Origin: Acidovorax sp. | Lineage (GTDB): Bacteria > Pseudomonadota > Gammaproteobacteria > Burkholderiales > Burkholderiaceae_C | DNA: 64,000 nucleotides | Assembly (NCBI RefSeq): GCF_021287135.1 | Contig: NZ_JAJTBB010000017.1 | Span: forward strand, 1-64,000 | Reading direction: 5' to 3' | Shown: in pieces, positions 8,863 to 16,904 of the stretch | Numbering within the stretch: the stretch's first letter is position 1 | Layout: each line of letters opens with the position of its first letter | Made by a program: the position numbers and the translations under genes | The notes under the pieces: generated by a model | Told to the model about the DNA's origin: nothing | What the model saw: only the letters and a program-made list of their open reading frames with translations | The model's database searches: none

Positions 8863-9993
8863 ATGCTGCTGACCCAAGACCAGGAAATGATCCGCGACGC
8901 GGTGCGCGACTTTGCCCAGACCGAGCTGTGGCCCCACGCCGCGCGCTGGGACAAGGAACACCACTTCCCCAAGGACGCCCACCAGGGCCTGGCCGCCCTG
9001 GGCGCCTACGGCATCTGCGTGCCCGAGGATTTCGGCGGGGCGAACCTGGATTACGTCACGCTCGCGCTGGTGCTGGAAGAGATCGCCGCTGGCGACGGCG
9101 GCACCAGCACGGCCATCAGCGTGACCAACTGCCCGGTCAACGCCATCCTCCTGCGTTATGGCAATGCGCAGCAACAGCGCGACTGGCTTACGCCGCTGGC
9201 CCGCGGCGAAATGCTGGGGGCGTTCTGCCTGACCGAGCCGCATGTGGGTTCCGACGCCTCTGCCCTGCGCACCACGGCCGTGAAGCAGGGTGACGAATAC
9301 GTGATCAACGGCGTCAAGCAGTTCATCACCAGCGGCCAAAACGGCCATGTGGCCATCGTCATCGCCGTGACCGACAAGGGCGCAGGCAAGAAGGGCATGA
9401 GCGCCTTCCTCGTGCCCACCCACACGCCGGGCTACGTGGTGGCGCGGCTCGAAGACAAGCTCGGTCAGCACAGCAGCGACACGGCGCAGATCAACTTCGA
9501 CAACTGCCGCATCCCCGCCGAGAACCTGATCGGCGCCGAGGGCGAGGGCTACAAGATCGCCCTGGGCGCGCTCGAAGGCGGGCGCATCGGCATCGCGGCG
9601 CAGAGCGTGGGCATGGCGAGGAGTGCGTTTGACTTTGCCGTGCAGTACGCGAAAGAGCGCGAGAGCTTCGGCACCGCCATCTTCAACCACCAGGCCGTGG
9701 GCTTTCGCCTGGCCGAGTGCGCCACGCAGATCGAGGCCGCGCGCCAGCTCATCTGGCACGCGGCGGCGCTGCGCGATGCGGGCCGCCCCTGCCTGAAGGA
9801 GGCCGCCATGGCCAAGCTGTTTGCCAGCGAAATGGCCGAGCGCGTGTGCAGCGCCGCCATCCAGACCCTGGGCGGCTACGGCGTCGTCAACGACTTCCCG
9901 GTGGAGCGCATCTACCGCGACGTGCGCGTGTGCCAGATCTACGAGGGCACCAGCGACGTGCAGAAGATCCTCATCCAGCGCGCGCTGGCGTGA
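8863..9993 (+). CDS. Acyl-CoA dehydrogenase
   Basis: 376 residues, full length. Family signatures are AFCLTEPHVGSDASAL, FITSGQNGHVAIVIAV and the C-terminal YEGTSDVQKILIQRALA. The segment EGGRIGIAAQSVGMA has no Glu at the isovaleryl-CoA dehydrogenase position. The catalytic base is therefore likely the Glu of YEGTSD, as in short-chain, glutaryl- and 2-methyl-branched-chain enzymes. GGAGACACCCC precedes the start. It may act on another branched- or short-chain acyl-CoA of the same regulon. Confidence 0.94.
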   Translation: MLLTQDQEMIRDAVRDFAQTELWPHAARWDKEHHFPKDAHQGLAALGAYGICVPEDFGGANLDYVTLALVLEEIAAGDGGTSTAISVTNCPVNAILLRYGNAQQQRDWLTPLARGEMLGAFCLTEPHVGSDASALRTTAVKQGDEYVINGVKQFITSGQNGHVAIVIAVTDKGAGKKGMSAFLVPTHTPGYVVARLEDKLGQHSSDTAQINFDNCRIPAENLIGAEGEGYKIALGALEGGRIGIAAQSVGMARSAFDFAVQYAKERESFGTAIFNHQAVGFRLAECATQIEAARQLIWHAAALRDAGRPCLKEAAMAKLFASEMAERVCSAAIQTLGGYGVVNDFPVERIYRDVRVCQIYEGTSDVQKILIQRALA

Positions 9994-9999
9994 AGCGCT

Positions 10000-10067
10000 T
10001 TTGCTATAGAAAGAATAGCTTCTTGCGCTTGCTGGACAAGCGCTGTGGCCGAAATTGGCTTGATTTT
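10000..10067. repeat. Dispersed palindromic repeat, type 1, copy B
   Basis: It contains ATAGCT, then GCGCTT (10025-10030) and AAGCGC (10038-10043) around GCTGGAC, then TGGCC and a T-rich tail. It lies between the convergent acyl-CoA dehydrogenase and TetR genes, where the stem plus T-tract could also help end transcription. Confidence 0.8.
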
Positions 10068-10119
10068 TCCTCGGGGCCGGCAAGGCCGCGCGAGGAGCTA
10101 GCAACAGCCCCGGGGCCTG

Positions 10120-10830
10120 TCAAGCGGCGCTGCGCCGGGCCGCCCGCGGCTGGGCCGGCGGGTTGCGGGGGCTGGCCGCGCGGCCCGCTTGCGGCTGCAC
10201 CTTGGTGAGGTGGCTGGCCACCATGCCCGCCACGGTGCGCGCCACGGCATTCACATCCAGCGGCTCGTCGAAGATCATTTCAACGGTGGCATAGATCAGC
10301 TCCACCACGATGCGACTGACCAGCTGCAGTTCGGCCGCGTCCGCCCCGGGCAGCGCCCGGGAAAGCAGGCGCGCCTGCTCCTGCGTGACGGTGGCGTGCG
10401 ACGCCAGGCGCACCTCCTGCAACGCCGGCACTGCGCGCAGCGCCCGCATGATCCAGACCCCGCCCACCGTCTGCACCGTGGCTTCGTAGGTGTCGAGGAT
10501 CAGCCCCTCCACGGCGCGCTCCAGGCTCTCCACGCCCCCCGCCAGCGCGTCCAGCGTGATCCAGCGGTCCACGCGCGCGTTCTGCGTTTGCATCAGGCGC
10601 TTGCCCAGCTCGGACAGCAGGGCGTACTTGTTGGGGAAGTAGCGGTACAGCGCGGGCGGCGTCAGCCCGGCGCGCTCGCACACCAGGTTGGTGGACAGCC
10701 GCTCGATGCCTACGTCGGCCAGCGTCTGGGCCGTCACCTCCAGGATGCGTTCGTACGTCTCTGCGGCCCGCTGCTGCGCAGGCTGTTTCTTGGTGGCCAG
10801 CGAAGGCGGGTGGTGGCGGGTGGCAGGCAT
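10120..10830 (-). CDS. TetR-family transcriptional regulator
   Basis: 236 residues. The N-terminal helix-turn-helix (about residues 25-70: TYERILEVTAQTLADVGIER, then CERAGLTPPALYRYFPNKYALL) is typical TetR. The ligand-binding C-terminal domain is variable and gives no substrate. The last 30 residues are Ala/Arg/Pro-rich. The gene is divergent from the DUF2147-porin pair, and a promoter with an overlapping inverted repeat lies in the gap. It is therefore probably a repressor of itself and of those genes, perhaps of the sugar-kinase cluster beyond. Confidence 0.93.
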   Translation of the reverse strand: MPATRHHPPSLATKKQPAQQRAAETYERILEVTAQTLADVGIERLSTNLVCERAGLTPPALYRYFPNKYALLSELGKRLMQTQNARVDRWITLDALAGGVESLERAVEGLILDTYEATVQTVGGVWIMRALRAVPALQEVRLASHATVTQEQARLLSRALPGADAAELQLVSRIVVELIYATVEMIFDEPLDVNAVARTVAGMVASHLTKVQPQAGRAASPRNPPAQPRAARRSAA

Positions 10831-10876
10831 CGGGGGGAGCGTCCGGGGATATCAGGGATTGTCCCAGTATCCGTGG

Positions 10877-10907
10877 TTTACGCAAACAATAGTCATAACT
10901 ATATACT
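10877..10907 (+). promoter_or_regulatory. Candidate promoter with overlapping TetR-type operator
   Basis: A -35-like TTTACG (10877-10882) and a good -10 TATACT (10902-10907) are separated by 19 bases. Lying between them is ATAGT-CATA-ACTAT (10889-10902), a perfect inverted repeat that abuts the -10. A repressor bound there would block RNA polymerase. The site lies in the gap between the TetR gene and DUF2147. Confidence 0.6.
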
Positions 10908-10957
10908 AGCCATCGCTATCTTGGCGGTTTTGCTTTGGCTCAAGAAAGGAGCGCGCG

Positions 10958-11386
10958 ATGAAGACCACGATCTGCTGGCTGGCCCTGGGGAGCTGCCTTC
11001 TGGCGGCCGCCGCCCGCGCGGCCGGGCCCGACGATGCCCAGGGCTTGTGGATGACGGCCGAGCGCGATGCGGTGATCCGCTTTGCCGCCTGCGATGACGC
11101 ACCGGCCGCGCTGTGCGGAACCGTGGTGTGGGACAAGGATGCCGGCACCCCCGCCAGTACCTGCCATGTGCGCATCGCCCAGCTGGCTCGCTATGCCGGT
11201 GATGCGTGGCGCGATGGCTGGGTGTTCGATCCGCGCGACCAGAAGAAATACAAGGGCGCCGTGCGCGCCAAAGGGGACGAGCTGCGCATCCGCGCTTTCG
11301 TGGGGGTGGAGGTCCTGGGGCAGACCGAGCAGCTCCAGCGCGTCGCGGCCTTGCCGGCGGCACCGTCGTGTGCGCCGGGCTCCTGA
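10958..11386 (+). CDS. DUF2147-like exported protein
   Basis: 142 residues with a signal peptide (MKTTICWLALGSCLLAAAARA). The mature part has the pattern of DUF2147: an opening GLWMTAERDAVIRFAAC, then CGTVVWDKDAG, and RDQKKYKGAVRAKGDELRIRAFVGVEVLGQTEQLQRV. It is probably a small beta-barrel (lipocalin-like) periplasmic protein of unknown ligand. AAAGGAG precedes the ATG. It lies just downstream of the candidate TetR-controlled promoter and upstream of the porin gene. Confidence 0.85.
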   Translation: MKTTICWLALGSCLLAAAARAAGPDDAQGLWMTAERDAVIRFAACDDAPAALCGTVVWDKDAGTPASTCHVRIAQLARYAGDAWRDGWVFDPRDQKKYKGAVRAKGDELRIRAFVGVEVLGQTEQLQRVAALPAAPSCAPGS

Positions 11387-11453
11387 CCCGCCCCGCTGCA
11401 GCTTTCCACGCCGTCGCGCTTTCTTCCGTCCACCCCCACCCAAGGAGTCTTCC

Positions 11454-12335
11454 ATGAGCCTGATCCGTGTCCCGTCCGCCGCGCTTGCCGTGGCCTTCTG
11501 CTCCGGCGTGGCCCTGCCGGCATCCGCGCAGGAAACCGCCAGCTATGCGGTCACCACCGATGTGAAGCTCACCACCGACCAGCGCAGCCGAGGCGTGTCG
11601 GACTCGCTGCGGGGCCCGGCGGCCAAGCTCAACGTGCAGCTTGCCCATGAAAGCGGCTGGGTCGCCCTGGCCGAGTTCGCCACCGTGAGCCGCAAGCAAT
11701 TCCTGGACGGTGCGGGCCTGGGCGTCACGCTGGCCGGCGGCTACCGGTTCGGAGACCCGGACGGCTGGCACTACGGCCTGGGCCTGGCCGCCGAGATGTT
11801 CCCGGGTGCCAGGTTTCAGGCACCCCATGGCTTCAACATGGAAACCGGTGAGCCCACCGACTGGCGCAGCACCCGCTACAACAGCGCTTTTGCCGTGGCC
11901 GAGATCGGCTACGGCAACCTGGAGGCCCGCGTGATGAACGTGATCTCCAAGACCTACCGCGGCATCAACACCGGCGGGGTCTGCGGCACCATGCTGTCGC
12001 TGATGGCGGACCCCACCCCGGCGCTGGAATGCTATGCCCGCGGCGACCACAACTCGCGTGGCAGCTGGCTGTTCGACGTGGGCTACAAGCACCCGCTCAA
12101 CCCGACCACCACGCTCAACCTGCACGCCGGCTACCAGCGCATCGCCCACTTCAAGGAAGCGAACTTCTCGGACTACGCCATCGGCATCACGCACAAGCGC
12201 TGGGGCTTCCATTGGACCGCCGAATGGATGACCACCCGCACCCGCGTGCGCGAGCTGTACATCGCCATGGACGGCGCCCGCCCCCGAGCGACGGACAACA
12301 GCCGCGTGGTCCTCTCGGTCTCGCGCAGCTTCTGA
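11454..12335 (+). CDS. TorF-family putative outer-membrane porin
   Basis: 293 residues from the ATG preceded by AAGGAG. A signal peptide ends at ALPASAQ. The start of the mature part (SYAVTTDVKLTTDQRSRGVSDS) is like the opening strands of the TorF/Gcw_chp family. The protein ends in a C-terminal Phe (VVLSVSRSF), the outer-membrane insertion signal. Alternating beta-strand pattern throughout. It likely forms a channel for the substrate of the neighbouring genes (inference); the family has no well-defined substrate. Confidence 0.87.
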   Translation: MSLIRVPSAALAVAFCSGVALPASAQETASYAVTTDVKLTTDQRSRGVSDSLRGPAAKLNVQLAHESGWVALAEFATVSRKQFLDGAGLGVTLAGGYRFGDPDGWHYGLGLAAEMFPGARFQAPHGFNMETGEPTDWRSTRYNSAFAVAEIGYGNLEARVMNVISKTYRGINTGGVCGTMLSLMADPTPALECYARGDHNSRGSWLFDVGYKHPLNPTTTLNLHAGYQRIAHFKEANFSDYAIGITHKRWGFHWTAEWMTTRTRVRELYIAMDGARPRATDNSRVVLSVSRSF

Positions 12336-12347
12336 CAGGACCGGTGG

Positions 12348-13937
12348 ATGCACGAAAAGCAGCTGGTGCTGGCGGTGGACCTGGGTACCTCGGGTTGCAA
12401 ATGCGCCCTGGTCGCGCTGGACGGCAGCGTGCACGCGTGGGCTTTCCGCCCGGTGCCGCTGCAGGTGCAGGGCGCGCTGGCCGAGCAATCTCCCCAGGCG
12501 TGGTGGAACGCCTTCCTCGACAGCGCCGGGGAAATCCTGGGGGCGGACGCTGCGCTGCGCCGCCGTGTGGCGGCCGTGTGCTGCTCCACCCAGACCGAGG
12601 GCACCGTGTGCGTGGACCGCGATGGCCAGGCCATCGGCAACGCCCTGACGTGGCTGGACGCCCGTGGCGCAGCCGCCATCGCCCGGCGCGTGCGCGGCAG
12701 GGCATTGAATATCGAGGGCTATGCGCCGCTTCGGCTCTGGCGCTGGCTGCGGTTGACCGGCGGGGCGCCCTCGCTGTCCGGGCGCGACTCGGCCGGGCAC
12801 ATGGCCTACCTGCACGACGAGGAGCCTGCGCGGTACGCGCGCACGTACAAGTTCCTCAACGTGCTGGACTACCTGAACCTGCGCCTGTCCGGGCGCTTCT
12901 GCGCCACGCAGGACTCCGCCGTCACCTCCTGGATCACCGACAACCGAGACCCTCACCGCGTGCGCTACGACGCGGGCCTCGTCCGCCTGCTGGGCCTGGA
13001 TGCCGCCAAGCTGCCAGACATCGTGCACTCCACCGACGTGCTGGGCCCGCTGCTGCCGCAGGTCGCGCAGGCGCTGGGGCTCAGCCCGCAGACCGTGGTG
13101 GTGGCGGGTGCGGTGGACACCTCGGCCGTGGCCGTGGGCGCGGCAGTGGCCGATTTCGAGACCCACCTGTACCTGGGCACCTCCTCCTGGCTGGGCGCGC
13201 ACGTGCCCTTCATGAAGACCGATGTGCGCCACAAGATCGCCGCCATCCCCAGCGCCGTCGATGGCCGTTACCTGGCCATGGCGCTGCAGTCCACGGCCGG
13301 AGCCAACCTGTCGTTCCTGCGCGACCGCATCCTCTACCACCCGGACGAGCTGGCCAGCGACGAGGAACATCCCGCCGTGTACGAGGTGCTCAACCGCATT
13401 GCCGCCCGCGTGCCGCCGGGCGCGCGGGGCCTGATCTACACGCCCTGGCTGCTGGGCGAGCGCACCCCGGTGGACGACCCGCGCCTGCGCGCCGGCCTGC
13501 TCAACCTGTCGCTGGAGCACACGCGCGAGGACATCTTCCGTGCCTTCCTGGAGGGCGTGGCGCTCAACACCCGCTGGATGCTGGAACCGTTTGCGCGCCT
13601 GCTGGGCCGCGAGGCCGGCGCCATCAACGCCGTGGGCGGCGGCGCCCAGTCGGACGTGTGGTGCCAGATCATGGCCGACGTCACGGGCCAGCCCGTGCGG
13701 CAGCTGGAGAACCCCATCCAGACCAACGCCATCGGCGCGGCCTTCATTGCCGGCGTGGGCCTGGGCGTGTGCACCTTTGCCGACCTGGCCCACCTGCGGC
13801 GAACCCGCGCCGTGTACGAGCCCAGCCGCGCGCTGCGCCGCCTGTACGGGGACCAGTTCGAGACCTTCAAGGAAGTGCGCACCCGCCTGGCGCCGCTCTA
13901 CCACCGCATCAACGCCCCGCGGGGCGCCGCCGCATGA
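12348..13937 (+). CDS. FGGY-family carbohydrate kinase (xylulokinase-like)
   Basis: 529 residues, full length for FGGY kinases. The N-terminal phosphate-binding segment AVDLGTSGCKCALVALDG and the C-terminal segment LNTRWMLEP...INAVGGGAQSDVWCQIMADVTGQPV are clear family signatures. It phosphorylates a sugar or polyol with ATP in the cytoplasm. The specificity (xylulose, ribulose, erythritol or another) cannot be assigned. The stop overlaps the start of the next gene by four bases, so kinase and aldolase are translationally coupled: kinase first, aldolase next is the logic of a catabolic route. Confidence 0.93.
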   Translation: MHEKQLVLAVDLGTSGCKCALVALDGSVHAWAFRPVPLQVQGALAEQSPQAWWNAFLDSAGEILGADAALRRRVAAVCCSTQTEGTVCVDRDGQAIGNALTWLDARGAAAIARRVRGRALNIEGYAPLRLWRWLRLTGGAPSLSGRDSAGHMAYLHDEEPARYARTYKFLNVLDYLNLRLSGRFCATQDSAVTSWITDNRDPHRVRYDAGLVRLLGLDAAKLPDIVHSTDVLGPLLPQVAQALGLSPQTVVVAGAVDTSAVAVGAAVADFETHLYLGTSSWLGAHVPFMKTDVRHKIAAIPSAVDGRYLAMALQSTAGANLSFLRDRILYHPDELASDEEHPAVYEVLNRIAARVPPGARGLIYTPWLLGERTPVDDPRLRAGLLNLSLEHTREDIFRAFLEGVALNTRWMLEPFARLLGREAGAINAVGGGAQSDVWCQIMADVTGQPVRQLENPIQTNAIGAAFIAGVGLGVCTFADLAHLRRTRAVYEPSRALRRLYGDQFETFKEVRTRLAPLYHRINAPRGAAA

Positions 13938-14587
13938 AGCACACCCCCGCCACCTTGCCCATCCGCCAGAGCGTCGTCGAGCTGTGCCTGGAGCTGTCGC
14001 GCCGCGGCCATTTCTCGGGCACCGGCGGCAACATTGCGCTGCGCGTCGATGCCGGGCACATCGCCGTCACGCCCTCGGCCACCGACTACCTCACCATGGC
14101 GGCCGACGACATCTGCGTGCTGCGCCTGGCCGACCTGCAGCAGGTCGCGGGCGCACGCGCCCCGTCGGTGGAAAGCGGCCTGCACGCCAAGGTGCTGCGC
14201 GCCCGGCCCGACGTGCAGGCCAGCATCCACACCCACCAGCCCGTGGCCAGCGCCTGCGCGCTGCTGGGGCGGCCGTTGGCCGTGCCGCCGGGGCGCCTGC
14301 AGGCCACGCTGGGGCCGTCCATCCCGGTGGTGGGCTATGCGCCTTCGGGCAGCGGCTGGCTGTCGTCCCGGCTGGCGCGCGCGTTGCGCCCGGACACCCA
14401 TGCCTACCTGATGCGCAACCACGGCGTGCTGTGCTGCGGCTCCTCCGCCGGGGCGGCCGTGCAGGCGGTGGAAGCGCTGGAGGCGCTGTGCCGCCAGCAG
14501 CTCTTGCAGGCCCTGTCGGAGCGTGCCCGCCGCGAGCCCGCCCTGCAGGCCGCGCTGCGCCGTGTGGCCGACGCGCTGGCGGCTTGA
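13934..14587 (+). CDS. Class II aldolase/adducin family protein (fuculose-phosphate-aldolase-like)
   Basis: 217 residues. FSGTGGNIALRVDAGHIAVTPSATDY matches the GTGGN phosphate/substrate loop. Zinc ligands are visible as HTHQ (in QASIHTHQPVASACALL) and a later His in LMRNHGVLCCG. The catalytic Glu is likely in APSVESGLHAKVL. Enzymes of this family cleave a phosphorylated ketose into a triose-phosphate/glycolaldehyde-phosphate part and an aldehyde, or epimerise pentose phosphates. Being coupled to the FGGY kinase, it probably uses that kinase's product. Confidence 0.93.
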   Translation: MKHTPATLPIRQSVVELCLELSRRGHFSGTGGNIALRVDAGHIAVTPSATDYLTMAADDICVLRLADLQQVAGARAPSVESGLHAKVLRARPDVQASIHTHQPVASACALLGRPLAVPPGRLQATLGPSIPVVGYAPSGSGWLSSRLARALRPDTHAYLMRNHGVLCCGSSAGAAVQAVEALEALCRQQLLQALSERARREPALQAALRRVADALAA

Positions 14588-14637
14588 GCGACCTCCTCCT
14601 CCACCTTTTCACCTTCGCACCTCCGCACTTGTTCACC

Positions 14638-16125
14638 ATGAGCAACCTTGCCCCCCTCCACACCGCCGCATCGGCTGCCACCCCGCGCCCTGCCATTTCC
14701 GCCTGGCCCGACGTGGACGATCTGTACCGCCGCTTTGCCGAGCTGGTGAAGCAGCCCATGCGCCCCATCCGCGCCGACAAGATGCCGCAGGTGATGCGCT
14801 ACTTCGACGAGCGCTGCCAAGGCTCCAAACGCTTGTCCGAGCGCGCCAAGGCCGTGATCCCTGGCGGCGTGCAGCACAACCTGGCCTTCAACCATCCGTT
14901 CCCGCTTGCCATCACGCAGGCCGATGGCGCGCACATGACCGACGTGGACGGCAACCGCTACATCGACTTTCTGCAGGCCGGTGGCCCCACGCTGCTGGGC
15001 TCCAACCACCCGGCCCTGCGCCAGAAGGTGAACGAGGTGCTGGATTCGTGCGGCCCCGTCACCGGCCTGCTGCACGAATACGAGGTCAAGCTGGCCGAGC
15101 TGGTGTGCCAGAGCATGCCCGGCGTTGACATGGTGCGCCTGCTGGGCTCAGGCACCGAGGCCGTGATGGGCGCGGTGCGCCTGGCGCGCGCCTACACCGG
15201 CAAGAAGCGCATCATCAAGGTGGGCGGCGCCTACCACGGCTGGAGCGACCAGCTGGTCTACGGCATGCGCCTGCCCAAGACCGGCCGCATGGAGGCCGTG
15301 GGCATCCCGCGCGGCGCCACGGGCAACACGCAGGAATGCAACCCCAACGACCTGGACGCCCTGCGCAGCCAGCTGCGCTGGAACCGCCTGCGCGGCGGCA
15401 CTGCGGCAGTGCTGGTGGAACCCCTGGGCCCCGAGAGCGGCACCCGCCCCGTGCACCCCGACTACAACCGCCAGGTGCGGGCGCTGTGCGATGAGTTCGG
15501 CGCGCTGCTGATCTTTGATGAAGTGGTCACGGGCTTTCGCATCGGCATGGGCGGCGCGCAGGCCTACTTCGGCGTCAAGCCCGACCTCACCGTGCTGGGC
15601 AAGTGCCTCACGGGTGGCTACCCCATGGCCGGCGCCATCGGCGGGCGCCGCGACATCATGATGATGCTGGTGGGCGGCATCGGCACCACCGCCAAGCGCG
15701 CCTTCGTGGGCGGCACGCTGTCGGCCAACCCGCTGTCGTGCGTGGCCGGCTACTACGCGCTGCGGGAGGCGCAGCGCACCGACGCGGCCGGCGTGGCCGG
15801 GCGCGCCGGCGACCGGCTGCGCCAGGGGCTCGACGGCATCATCAACCGCCTGGGCCTGCCCTACGTGACCTACAACCTGGGTTCCATCGTGCACCTGCAG
15901 ACCTCGGGCGTGCTGCTGCTGGACACGGGCAGCCTGTGGAAGCTCTTCCGCGCCAAGGACGAGGCCAAGCGCCGCAAGCACATGATGGAAGAGATGGGGG
16001 CGGCCTACACCGCCCACGGCCTCATCACCCTGGCCGGCAGCCGCATCTACACCAGCCTGGCCGACACCGATGCGGTGATCGACGATGCGCTGAACCGTTT
16101 TGAAGACGTGTTCAAGCTGGTGTGA
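14638..16125 (+). CDS. Class III aminotransferase, glutamate-1-semialdehyde-aminomutase-like
   Basis: 495 residues. The PLP lysine is about residue 322 in TVLGKCLTGGYPMAGAIGG. Further signatures are LGSGTEAVMGAVRLARAYTGKKRIIKV, AYHGW and LIFDEVVTGFR. The fold is that of HemL, but an N-terminal extension of about 60 residues and the setting beside a sugar kinase and aldolases argue against haem synthesis. It could move an amino group to or from an amino-sugar or amino-aldehyde intermediate. The function is not assigned. It starts about 50 bases after the aldolase stop, in the same operon. Confidence 0.92.
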   Translation: MSNLAPLHTAASAATPRPAISAWPDVDDLYRRFAELVKQPMRPIRADKMPQVMRYFDERCQGSKRLSERAKAVIPGGVQHNLAFNHPFPLAITQADGAHMTDVDGNRYIDFLQAGGPTLLGSNHPALRQKVNEVLDSCGPVTGLLHEYEVKLAELVCQSMPGVDMVRLLGSGTEAVMGAVRLARAYTGKKRIIKVGGAYHGWSDQLVYGMRLPKTGRMEAVGIPRGATGNTQECNPNDLDALRSQLRWNRLRGGTAAVLVEPLGPESGTRPVHPDYNRQVRALCDEFGALLIFDEVVTGFRIGMGGAQAYFGVKPDLTVLGKCLTGGYPMAGAIGGRRDIMMMLVGGIGTTAKRAFVGGTLSANPLSCVAGYYALREAQRTDAAGVAGRAGDRLRQGLDGIINRLGLPYVTYNLGSIVHLQTSGVLLLDTGSLWKLFRAKDEAKRRKHMMEEMGAAYTAHGLITLAGSRIYTSLADTDAVIDDALNRFEDVFKLV

Positions 16126-16152
16126 CGCGTGCTGCTTTACCCCATGCACCAA

Positions 16153-16212
16153 CCGTTCGGGCTGTGCTTGTCGAAGCGCTGCGCAAGGCTTCGACTGGCC
16201 CAGCCCGAACGG
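16153..16212. repeat. Dispersed palindromic repeat, type 2, copy 1
   Basis: A 12-bp perfect outer stem, CCGTTCGGGCTG (16153-16164) with CAGCCCGAACGG (16201-16212). Inside it is a second pairing region around TTGTCGAAGC and GCTTCGAC. It lies between the aminotransferase and the next gene of the cluster. A second, less perfect copy is at 53173-53244. Confidence 0.88.
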
Positions 16213-16253
16213 GCATGAATGATCGAACACGGATTCGCAGGAGGCATCACCCC

Positions 16254-16871
16254 ATGAACACCCCAGACCCGCTGCGCCAAGAGTGGACCGCGTTGCGCAA
16301 CCGCCTGCAGGCCAGGCAACTGTTGCAAGGCGAGGGCGCCAGCCTGTCGCTGCGCATCCCCGGCAGCGGTGCCATGTGGTTCGGCTTGGTCGCGGACGAG
16401 CAGCCGCAGCGCGTGCCCCTGCACACGCCGCTGCCGCAGGCCGCGGTGCACCGGCAGGTCTATGCGCGGCGCGCCGACGCAGGCGCGGCGGCCCTGGGCG
16501 GCGGGGCGTTCGGCCAGTGCCTGGCGGACTTTGGCGGCACCCTGCCCCAGGTGTTTGACGAGCAGGCGCGCCACCTGGGCCCCATGCACCCAGCGGGCGC
16601 CGCAGTGGCCGTGCCTGGGCGCGGCAATGTGGCGCTGGTGGCGGGGCAACCGCTTTGCCTGGGCACCACGGCGCTGCGGCTTGCGCTCAACGCCGAACTG
16701 TTTGAAAAATGCGCCAAGGCCTATGTGCTGGCCGTGGCCGGCGGCGGGCGCGTGCGCCCCTTGCCCTGGATCGTGCGGTGGGTGGCCAACCGCCGGCTGG
16801 GCAAAGATCAGCAGCGCGCTGCGGCACGCCTCCAGCAGGGCTTGCTGCCCGAGGAAAGCGCGGGCTACTGA
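16254..16871 (+). CDS. Degenerate class II aldolase/adducin-like protein
   Basis: 205 residues with a strong ribosome-binding site (AGGAGG). The N-terminus (LLQGEGASLSLRIPG) and the C-terminal half (LRLALNAELFEKCAKAYVLAVAGG, then PWIVRWVANRRLGKDQ) resemble class II aldolase/adducin proteins. The HTH zinc motif is replaced by GGGAFGQCL in LGGGAFGQCLADFGGTLPQVFDEQARHLG. It has therefore probably lost aldolase chemistry and may be a regulatory or structural partner. The family call is by eye and moderate; a fully novel protein is the alternative. Confidence 0.68.
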   Translation: MNTPDPLRQEWTALRNRLQARQLLQGEGASLSLRIPGSGAMWFGLVADEQPQRVPLHTPLPQAAVHRQVYARRADAGAAALGGGAFGQCLADFGGTLPQVFDEQARHLGPMHPAGAAVAVPGRGNVALVAGQPLCLGTTALRLALNAELFEKCAKAYVLAVAGGGRVRPLPWIVRWVANRRLGKDQQRAAARLQQGLLPEESAGY

Positions 16872-16904
16872 CCGGCCTCCACCCCCACAACGAAGGGCGA
16901 CCCC

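Noticed and set aside
14638-16125. Calling the aminotransferase hemL
   Set aside because: The fold matches, but the N-terminal extension and the sugar-kinase operon make haem synthesis unlikely.
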